From Capsaspora owczarzaki ATCC 30864 (Eukaryota; Opisthokonta; Filasterea): a stretch of 64,000 bases of DNA. The notes beneath the pieces are model-generated. The model did not search any database and had not been told where the DNA came from. It worked only from the letters and a program-made list of their open reading frames with translations. Below, piece after piece: positions 31,426-45,912 of this stretch (position 1 is its first letter; each line of letters starts with the position of its first letter). Location of the stretch: assembly GCF_000151315.2 (NCBI RefSeq), contig NW_011887295.1, forward strand, positions 609,504-673,503, in the 5' to 3' direction. Position numbers and translations under genes: made by a program.

Positions 31426-32344
31426 TTTGCCAGAAAAAAAAAGAGAGAGAACGAGCTCAGCAAACCTGATCGGGATTGAAGGCAAAAAACTGTAGAAGAA
31501 TAAAAAAGAAAAAAAAAAGTCTGTTGCTCCACCAACGAGAGACGCAACACACTCCACACAAAGCAAGAGTGTGCGACATCGGGTGGCGGCGGTGGTGGTG
31601 CTGGTGGTGGTGCCGAGTTTCGAAATGTTGAAGGTGCCCATGTCCGGTTTTGATCTCACGTCTGCCCTCGAGACGCCATTCCCCCGTGCTCGATAAAATT
31701 CATGTACCTGACCCCCCATTTGAGTAACTTGCCAAAGAATCGGGGCTGACAGAGCCTCCTGAGCTGACTTTGATTTGGCTGGCGCAGCATTACGAAAAGT
31801 CGCCTAATTTCAGCTGAGGAATCTCGTCCGTTCGGGGACGGGTTTCCGCGCCGCGCTCTCCCCGACAAGCCAATGGCAAATATCGTTTTAAAAAGAAGCG
31901 GCGTACAAAGACCAAGACGTGTTAACATGTGTCTACCCCGACGTGGACTGCACACACAACAGCCGTCCCCCTCTTCGAGGGTCCAGCCGATTGTGTGTGT
32001 CCGATCGTATTTTCACTGATTTCCCACTGTTTTTGGGACCCCCCTGCTTAAAAGGATTGAAAAAGATTTTTGGATTTGTTTGAAGCTTGTTGATCAGTCA
32101 ATCAGAGCAAGTCGGGGTAGAATGTGTTTGTTTTTTTGGTCTGGTTTTTTTTGTGTTTCGTTTCTACAAGTGCTTGCGAGCAGAGCCTCGGTGCACAAAA
32201 CATGCCAAAAATCCTGAATTACTACCTAGAGGCAACCTATCTGGTTATCAGGTCGACTGATAGGAGAAAAAAACCAAAAAACCCCCCCCCCCAACTTCAA
32301 ATTTTACCGGTTGAGGTTTCAAACCCGGATTGCCCACGACAACA
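31426..32344. other. Intergenic region without recognised genes
   Basis: 919 bp between eL8 and the CBM9-like gene. It has short A- and T-runs, a GGT/GGC-rich stretch near 31585-31610 and a C-run near 32283. A 99-codon minus-strand ORF (31955-31656) has no recognisable motif. No tRNA cloverleaf found by eye. Confidence 0.5.
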
Positions 32345-33606
32345 CTATACCAGCAACAGACCGACCATGCGCGAAGGAACATGGAAGCAAGCTGGGTTTG
32401 TCAGAGTCGAGTGCAAGCAGGAATACTCGATGGTGCCGTTGGCGTGAGCGTCAATTCGGTAAAAGTTGGCACGCCAGACTTTCGGAATGGGCGCCCGACC
32501 CTCGCGTTCGAACAAAATGGGGACCTCGACCGGCTCGTTGTCAACGGGAGGATTGAGCACCGAAAGCTGCTCGCCGAACTGGCGAGGATCCGAATGCCAG
32601 CCGCGAGCGTCGCCAGTGAGGTTGACGAGCACGTCAAAGTCGGCCACGATGGTCGCCCACCAACCGTTGCTGACCCGACCGGTGGCCCATGAGACTCCGA
32701 CAGTTGGGCAGGACATGAGGTTTCCAACAATGCCCGCACACTTGTCGTTGGGGTTGTGGATGAGTGATGCAAAGTAGGCTCCCTGCAAAGGACGGATTGA
32801 GCAATTGGAATCAGCACCGAAAGGCATTATTGTTGAAAGGACACGGACAGTGGTGAGTGCTTGCATTCGGGCCAAGTGTTGAGCCACGCATCAACGGAAC
32901 AACCAAACTCAGCAGTCAGAAGGCTGTTAGATTACCGGATTGGGGCTCTGATCGAGCTCGTGATACACTGTTGGTGTCTCAGGGCCTGGTGCGACAAAAA
33001 ACTCGACTGTTTCGAGGTTCCAAATGTCCGAATTGCACTGAAGAGGAGGAGGAGGGGGGGGGGAGCAGAGTAAGAACACAGACAACAAACAAGAGCACTC
33101 TCTTTCTCCCCGCATGCCCACGCAACGCCTGTCACTATGAGTCGGCCGGAGTATGGCCTTACCGTGGTATAATTGTTGATAATGTCAATGTCCGTTGCGT
33201 CGAATCGGACGTGAAGCGCGTTGGTGTCATGGCACAATCGCACGGCCGTGTCTTGCGACGGCGCCCCGTCGCCGCTTGCCAGCGTGAACGGCGCCAGACG
33301 GGGCAGAATCTGCCAGTTCACTGTCTCGTTGACAAACGTGCACCGAGGACCTGAACACCCCAGCCACCAAATCAACGACCATCAGCAGCGAACGTCAGTT
33401 TTTTTGTTTAGCGGCATTTGCTTTTCGCGCTGCGATGGCAAAACCCCACATATGACTTGTTGCGCATCAGCGCCGATCAAACTTGGAAGACCAAACAGTC
33501 CTGGTCCGGCAGAGACGGGTCCGTTGCGGGCGCCGCACAAAAGCAGGACGGCAACAGCGAGGGTAGCGAGCATGACAAGCGAAGAGCGCTTCTTGTGCAA
33601 GCGCAT
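32345..33606 (-). CDS. Secreted CBM9-like carbohydrate-binding-fold protein
   Basis: Exons 33606-33450, 33350-33163, 33037-32936 and 32782-32345 join in phase to 294 residues. The N-terminus is a signal peptide: basic MRLHKKRSS, then the hydrophobic core LVMLATLAVAVLLLCGA. The mature part resembles the CBM9-like fold seen in bacterial and protist secreted proteins. It has ALHVRFDATDIDI (first strand), NLETVEFFVAPG, NGWWATIVADFDVLVNL and VWRANFYRID, the last being the most typical motif. Cysteines are spaced as in extracellular proteins, and there are NxT/S sites. I infer binding of surface or food polysaccharide; no catalytic domain is visible. The exon 1 donor (ATAT followed by GTGGGG) is weak and was chosen on phase. 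Divergent from aldolase. Confidence 0.65.
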
Positions 33607-33934
33607 TTGGATGAAGACTGGTATCCGCGTCAATGCAAGGTGGTACTGCGTTTTCCGCCCATCACCATTCTGTCAATTTGTCTAGAATTTGCACTCTCGT
33701 CCGAGACATTTCCGCAAAACTCGCGTCAAGCTCAACAGAACGACTTTCTGGGTGGGTTGGTCGATCTGACGAAATCTCTAGCTCCAGCCGAGCTACTAGT
33801 ATTTGGTACTGCATTTCCGTACAATCGAGGCGTTATTTGGCTTCCATACGCCATCGCAGACTGACTCAGAAAGTACGCTCAGTCGTGTAAATTTCATCTT
33901 TGATTTTTGCTCCAAACAACCTAATCCATCCACA
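33607..33934. promoter_or_regulatory. Divergent intergenic region between CBM9-like gene and aldolase
   Basis: 328 bp between divergent start codons. No defined promoter element recognised. Confidence 0.5.
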
Positions 33935-35962
33935 ATGGCTTACCTGTCTGCTGAACAAAAGACCGAGCTTGCTCGCATTGCTGTCAGTGCTTCTCTCTCC
34001 CCCCCCCTTTTCGCTCTCTCCCTGTCTCTGTGCGATGCTTTGGTTTGTGTTCTGCTCCCCCCCCCCCGTCTCCCTTCTGTGCTCCCAGCTGCATCCTGGG
34101 TGTCGCTACGAACGAGAACAAGCCGTGATCGTTTTCTTCTTCTTCTTCTTCTTTTTCTTCTTCTTCTTTTTCTTCGACTTCTTCCTCTTGCGCTGTGAGA
34201 TCACGCCTTTGGTTTGCCATTTGCAGCAGCGCCAAAGCCGAGCGCGCGCTCTCTGCTTGCGTCGCTTCTCTCGATCGGAGCATCAGTTGTCGCCAAGTGT
34301 GAGTGAAAAGCGTGTGTTGGGGGTTGTTGCTGCTGTGGACACGGCATTTTTTCCTTTTTTTTTTTTTTTTTTTTGGCTAGACCTTCCACCAATGCCGTTC
34401 TTTTGATTGCGCATCAGAGCGCTCTCAGCACCGCCGTTGTTGCAAGCGCCATTCTACTCAACTCGCCTCTGCACAAGTGGGGTTGTTTTTCGTCGCACGC
34501 TGAATGTGCGCGCTTCGTTTGTTCGTACTTGAAGTGTTTTTTAAAAAATCACGCGTGGATTTATTTCCCCTTCTCTTCTTTTCGGTCCTTGCTTTGTGCG
34601 TTTCGACACTCTGCCTTCGTGTCGTTGTGTTCTCCGTGTGCAGTTGAGGACGACAGCCTGGCACTCAATCATTCAACCGAGAGTGCGTTCAGTGGGGGAC
34701 GAGATTTGGCAACCCAACACTCAACACTCACGTTTTTTTTTTATTTCGTTTTTTTTTTTGTTTTTTTTTTCGCAGAACTACATTGTCGCACCTGGCAAGG
34801 GCATCCTCGCTGCCGACGAGTCCACTGGCACCATTGGCAAGCGTTTCGACAGCATCAAGGTCGAGAACACTGAGGAGAACCGCCGCGCTTACCGCCAGCT
34901 TCTCTTCACCGGCGACAAGGGTAAAGTCGAAAAAACACAATCCAATCGACCATGACTAATGCACAGTTCGAAACAAGGCAAAACTCACCCTCTCTCTCTC
35001 TCTCTCTCTCTCTGAAACCCCCCACCCCCACTCACAGCCATCAGCGACTGCCTCGGCGGTGTCATCATGTTCGAGGAGACCATGTACCAAAAGTCGGACG
35101 ATGGCAAGCTCTTCCCCGCTCTGCTCAAGGAGCACGGCATTCTGACTGGCATCAAGGTCGACAAGGGCACCGTCAACCTGCCCGGCCTCGACAACGAGAC
35201 CACCACCCAGGGTCTTGACGGCCTGCTCGAGCGCTGCCAAAAGTACAAGAAGGACGGCGCCGACTTTGCCAAGTGGCGCTCGGTCTTGCGCATTGGCGCC
35301 AACCAGCCCTCGGAGCTCGCCGTGTACGAGAACGCCAAGGTCCTGGCCCGCTACGCCTCGATCTGCCAGCAGGGTGGCCTCGTCCCCATCGTCGAGCCCG
35401 AGATCCTCATGGACGGCGACCACGACCTCAAGAAGGCCGTCCGCACCACAGAGTACGTCCTCGCCACCTGCTACCAGGCGCTCGTCGCACACCACGTCTA
35501 CCTCGAGGGCACCCTTCTCAAGCCCAACATGGNNNNNNNNNNNNNNNNNNNNNNNNNNNNNNNNNNNNNNNNNNNNNNNNNNNNNNNNNNNNNNNNNNNN
35601 NNNNNNNNNNNNNNNNNNNNNNNNNNNNNNNNGTCACCGTCCTCCAGCGCACCGTCCCCGTCGCCGTCCCCGGCGTCGTCTTCCTCTCTGGCGGCCAGTC
35701 CGAGGAGGAGGCCACCGTCCACCTCAACGCCATGAACGCCCTCCAGACCAAGAAGCCGTGGGCTCTCTCCTTCTCGTACGGCCGTGCCCTCCAGCACACC
35801 GTCCTCAAGACCTGGAAGGGCGACAAGGCCAACGTCGCTGCCGCCCAGCAGGCTCTTCTCAAGCGTGCCAAGGCCAACTCTGATGCCACTCTTGGCAAGT
35901 ACCAGGGCTCGACTGACGCGTCCGCCTCCGAGAAGCTTTTCGTTTCCAACTATTCCTATTAA
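33935..35962 (+). CDS. ALDO: Class I fructose-bisphosphate aldolase, interrupted by an assembly gap
   Basis: Glycolytic enzyme cleaving fructose-1,6-bisphosphate. Exons 33935-33982, 34776-34920, 35038-35532, then 100 Ns, then 35633-35962. The start [16 protein letters not shown] joins [18 protein letters not shown] across a 793-nt intron. Further hallmarks are [64 protein letters not shown] and [14 protein letters not shown], whose final Lys is the Schiff-base lysine. After the gap come [25 protein letters not shown] and the C-terminal SNYSY, whose Tyr is important for catalysis. By comparison with animal enzymes about 22-25 residues are missing, so the true gap is probably nearer 70 bp if no intron lies there. 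Codon use is strongly C-ending, as expected for high expression. Confidence 0.95.
35533..35632. other. Assembly gap (100 N)
   Basis: Exactly 100 Ns, a conventional placeholder length, inside the aldolase coding sequence. The reading frame differs on the two sides, so the real gap length is not 100. Confidence 0.99.
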
Positions 35963-36245
35963 GCACCCCCCTCCCTCCACTAGTGTTTTTCTTGCTCCCG
36001 GTCTTCTTCGTAGTGGTTGTTCGCTTGTGCACGATGCCAGCATCATGATTTGCTGTTCTTGGAAGCCAAATTGTGTTGCTTTTGTTTTGTTTCGTCGCAT
36101 TTGTTTCTTCCGCTTCGTCGCTTCTGTGCTCTCTCTCTTGTGTATTCCCTCCAATTCGTTCGATTAAAGTCGCGCATTTCTATGCAGTTCTCCGCGTCTC
36201 GACATTATCATGCACAAGTTCCAATCCTTTTTTTTGTTCTTTGCG

Positions 36246-38278
36246 ATGAGTTCCTCTTCTGCTTCTTCTTCTTCTTCTTCCTTTTCCGCTGCTGCCCCCG
36301 CAGTTTCCGCGGCCGAGGTCGATCCGTTTGCCGCAGCCGCCGCGTCATTCGACAGCGCCATGGTCGATGTGCTTGTCGTCGACTCTGCAGCCTTCATCAA
36401 GGGCGCGCCGCTCGAGCGAATGGGCCGCGAAATCTACACGCTCCATGAGGTTGTCTCCGAGCTCCGCGACGAGCGCACTCGCGAGCGCCTGCAACTCCCA
36501 CAGCTGTACACCCTCAAGTACCGCGACCCTTCAGACGAGGCCATTGCTGCAGGTAAAGCACGGCGAGCTGTTGGTTTTGTGGTTGGCTTCACAAACAAGG
36601 GAGCCCAGCATTACGAAACCAAGCCACGCTCGACACACATGGCATCCGCTGACTGGTGGGGTTCATCGTGTCTCGGACCCCCCCCCCCAGTCCGCTGCTC
36701 TGGTTGCGCTTTGTTTGGTGTTCCCAATCGTCTCGTGTTTGGGAGTGGGGCTCGTTTGTTGCCGTTGTTCTCGGCGGCAAACGCTCTGGCTCAAGTTCAC
36801 TGTGAAACGACCATTCTCCAATTCAACAACCGATACTTGACCAATCGTGCTATTGCTCACAAGATCGACTTATATTGCTTGTTCTGACTGTTTGCTTGCT
36901 TGCTTGTTTTTATTTGGGGGGGGGACTGAATCAGTGACTTCATTCGCAAGCAAGACCGGTGATATTCGATCATTGTCGCAAGTCGATCTCAAGGTCATGG
37001 CACTGACCTGGATGTTTGAAAAGGAGCGCAAGGGCGGTGTTGGACACTTGCGATCAGAGCCGACTCGCGACGTTCGCATCACTAGCCGCCCGGGACCAAT
37101 TGTTGCGGCACATGCCGAGCACTCGGGTTTTTACTTTCCCAAGAAGGCCGGGGCAGCAGCGTCTGCACCAGCTACCACTTCCACTTCCACAGACACGGCC
37201 GTGGAAGCAACTCCTGCAACTTCTGCTGCCGCTGCCGAGTCCGCACCGTGCGAACCCACCTCGGCTAGTGCACCAACGGAAACCCCCGTCGAGAGCTCAG
37301 AAGATGCCGCGGACGCTACGACAAGCAAAGATGCCAGCTCAGCATCTTCCGCAGAGACTGCCGCCAGCAACCCAGAGAATGCCGAAGAGGATGACGATGA
37401 AGACGACGATGCGGGCTGGATTACTCCGGACAACATCCACCTCGCCAACAAGGCGTGGAACAGCACTGGCGCAGCCACCGCCACGCCCGAGCAAGTCCAA
37501 GTGGGCTGTGTCACGACAGATTTCGCCATGCAGAACGTTCTGATTCAGATGGGCCTCAAGGTCATCTCGCTTGACGGCATGTTGATTCGCCGCACCAAGC
37601 AGTTTGTTCTCAAGTGCCATGCGTGCTTCCGGTGAGCGCGTCTCCCGGCTTTTCGTTGCCTTTTCTCGTTGTGGTTGGTCTCGCTACCGTGTTTCTGACA
37701 CTCACTTTCACACTTTACACCTGCCCACTTTGCAGCACAACGGACAACATGATGAAAGAGTTTTGCCCCTCCTGCGGCAATCCCACCTTGCGCAAGATTT
37801 CCATTAGCGTGAATGATCAGGGAGTTATTACTCACCATGAGTCTCCTCGTGGGCAAAAGGGTATCACTCGTGGCACTATTGTACGTGTTCGCGACGACTG
37901 CGCCGTTTTGGTTCCGAACCATTTTTGTCTCGACGCTTTCGTCTGTACTCACCGTTGTTGAGACTGTCGCTTTCAAAATCCTGTGTTCTTTGTTAACAGT
38001 ACTCGATTCCTCTGCCAAAAGGTGGCCGGGAAAACAAAGACCTGATTTTGCGAGAGGACCAGAAAGAGCGCATTGCACGAATGGGCTACAGCAACCACCA
38101 GACAAAGCTCGACAAGGCTGCCACCGCTCAAGACTTTATTGCTACAGCTTCGCCCTTTGCTTTCATCGATGTGCAGGCACGATCGGCACCAGGTGCTCAG
38201 TTCGGCTACGGCAAGCGCAACCCGAACGTCGCCAAGTCCAAGACTGGCAAGCGCAAGAAGGCCGCCAACACTCGATAA
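36246..38278 (+). CDS. NOB1: NOB1 endonuclease (20S pre-rRNA D-site cleavage)
   Basis: PIN-domain nuclease that makes the final 18S rRNA 3' end in cytoplasmic pre-40S particles. Exons 36246-36552, 36935-37631, 37736-37880 and 38000-38278 join in phase to 475 residues. A Ser/Ala-rich leader precedes the PIN domain: VDVLVVDSAAFIKG (first acidic residue), ELRDERTRERLQLPQLY, TGDIRSLSQVDLKVMALTW. An Ala/Thr/Ser-rich and then acidic low-complexity insertion (about residues 190-280) separates it from GWITPDNIHLANKAW. The zinc ribbon follows (LKCHACFR, FCPSCGNPTL), then the conserved tail YSIPLPKGGRENKDLIL and ending GKRKKAANTR. An in-frame ATG 12 codons upstream (36210) is an alternative start. Confidence 0.95.
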
Positions 38279-38814
38279 ACCCCTTGTCGATGCGGGGGGG
38301 GGGGTTAGTTGAATTTATTTGTTGTGTGTTTGCGCGTGTACAACCTGGTCATGGTATTCCAAGCATTGAATATTTTCTCACACTTTCGACGGACACGAGA
38401 TTTCAACGAGATTTCATCGTGCTCTATTGGTTTCTGAGCTTGCCGATGACTGCAAAGGCACCAACACTTCACACCTATGCAACTCGTACTACTCACGATG
38501 CTCGCACTACTCTGTTGTTCCGGCATGACCCCCCTCCAAAATTGGGTCAGAATGCGCTCGCGTGAATCTGAGAATCCTGTCTATCCACGCCTTTATTCGG
38601 CCGTGCGAGCGTCAAGAGGAGTGCCAGGTTTTGCTCGCAACTTCAGTTCTTTCCATTTTCTTGATTTCGACACTCTTGTAGCTGTTTGCATTTCTTGACT
38701 CAGAAACGCTTCTGATTTTTCGGTTTGCGTTTCTTTGTTTTTAATTTTTGTCATTCCTTTTTTTTTTTTTCTTTTTTTTCCCTTCGTTTGATCTCACTTT
38801 GCCTTTAGACCCTC

Positions 38815-38846
<32 letters not shown>

Positions 38847-38870
38847 TTTCCCCCCAAGTGCTGGTACAAA
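38279..38870. other. Intergenic region upstream of YAK1
   Basis: 592 bp with no supported gene. Contains a G-run near 38295, T-runs at 38758-38779 and a CT dinucleotide repeat at about 38820-38846 just before the YAK1 start codon, probably promoter and 5' UTR. Confidence 0.5.
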
Positions 38871-44745
<5,875 letters not shown>

Positions 44746-45099
44746 TACATTGAGGCTTGTTTGAGCACCGTTTTTGTTGATTGCGCCTGCTTTGTTGTTC
44801 AAAACGAAATTCAGCTTGCCGAACACTTTATCTGTCACCACTCCCCCCCCCAACACATAAAGAACCATTTGAATGTGAATCATCCAAACAAGGCTCAGTC
44901 TGAGTCGTCAGAATCTCAGCCGCGCGGTTTGCTTTCAGTAGGAATGTTAAGGACTGCGTCTCACTCGATCTGATATAGATACAGTGATTTGTACTACACC
45001 CTCGCGTTGTACAGTACTACAAAGCAAAGTTGCGAGCTCTCCATCAAAGTGTCTCAATCGAGCGATGGCAAGACTGCTCAGTCTTTGCCTCGATTTGGA
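44746..45099. other. Intergenic region before the HutD-family gene
   Basis: 354 bp between two co-oriented genes. An in-frame ATG at 44989 extends the HutD ORF by 37 codons that do not match the family, so I treat this stretch as 3' and 5' untranslated sequence. Confidence 0.5.
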
Positions 45100-45771
45100 A
45101 TGACGCTCAGATTTCTCGCGCAGAGCGACTACCGGACCATGCCATGGAAGAACGGCCTCGGGACAACCACGGAGCTTGCCGTGTCACCTGCCGGTGCATC
45201 CATCGACTCGTTCGTCTGGCGCATCAGCGCTGCGCAAGTCGGCGCAGCTGGACCGTTCTCGTCATTTCTGGGGGTCGCACGAACACTCCTTCAAACAAGT
45301 GGCACCCCAATGACCATCACATGCACGGCCAAGGATGAGGATGCAAGTCTGCCACGCACTATTTGGAACCATACAATGCAATGGCTACAGCCAATCACCT
45401 TCCATGGCGAAGAGCAGGTTGGCTGCACTCGTCTCGACGGAGTGGCAACCGATTTCAACGTCATGACACGCCGGGCGCAGTGTCAGTCAACGACGTCCGT
45501 TCTGGAGCTCATTTCGGGTGGGTACTTCTCACGAGTCGTCCCAGGTGCCACTACCTGCTTTGTGCACGCTTTGAGTGGCGAGATTGCTGTCCAGGTCGTT
45601 TCTTGTTCGGTTGGATTGGTGCCGACAACCCACCCAAGCGTGTGCGTCAGGTCTCACGAATCGGCAGTGCTCGAGCCAAGTGCTGGGACGACGAAGGACT
45701 CGATCGTGCTCGAAGTGCACTGTGCTCAACATGCGCGCTTCATTCTGGTCGAGCTGACGCCGAGTTCATGA
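45100..45771 (+). CDS. HutD-family protein (bacterial-type, intronless)
   Basis: 223 residues in a single exon. The start MTLRFLAQSDYRTMPWKNG matches the beginning of bacterial HutD/Ves proteins almost position for position. It is followed by GTTTELAVSPAGASIDSFVWRIS and by DFNVMTRR, the family signature. HutD proteins are cupin-like; in bacteria they sit with histidine-utilisation (hut) genes and are thought to bind formylglutamate or modulate the pathway. No other hut gene is in this window. An intronless gene of a mainly bacterial family among intron-rich neighbours suggests an old horizontal transfer, though short eukaryotic genes can also lack introns. The start is set by family alignment. 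Confidence 0.85.
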   Translation: MTLRFLAQSDYRTMPWKNGLGTTTELAVSPAGASIDSFVWRISAAQVGAAGPFSSFLGVARTLLQTSGTPMTITCTAKDEDASLPRTIWNHTMQWLQPITFHGEEQVGCTRLDGVATDFNVMTRRAQCQSTTSVLELISGGYFSRVVPGATTCFVHALSGEIAVQVVSCSVGLVPTTHPSVCVRSHESAVLEPSAGTTKDSIVLEVHCAQHARFILVELTPSS

Positions 45772-45912
45772 ATCCTGTCGCAGAGCGTGAGTGAGCAGTT
45801 TTATCAAAGTGTAATGTATCATCCAAGGTAGCAATGCAGATTTCACCATTTCCAAAAGAGTTCGCCGGTGGGCAGTCTTTTGTTTTGCTGCATTGATTCA
45901 GCGTGCTTCCAA

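Noticed and set aside
32300-32335. T-arm-like stretch suggesting a tRNA
   Set aside because: No matching D-arm, anticodon arm or acceptor stem upstream.
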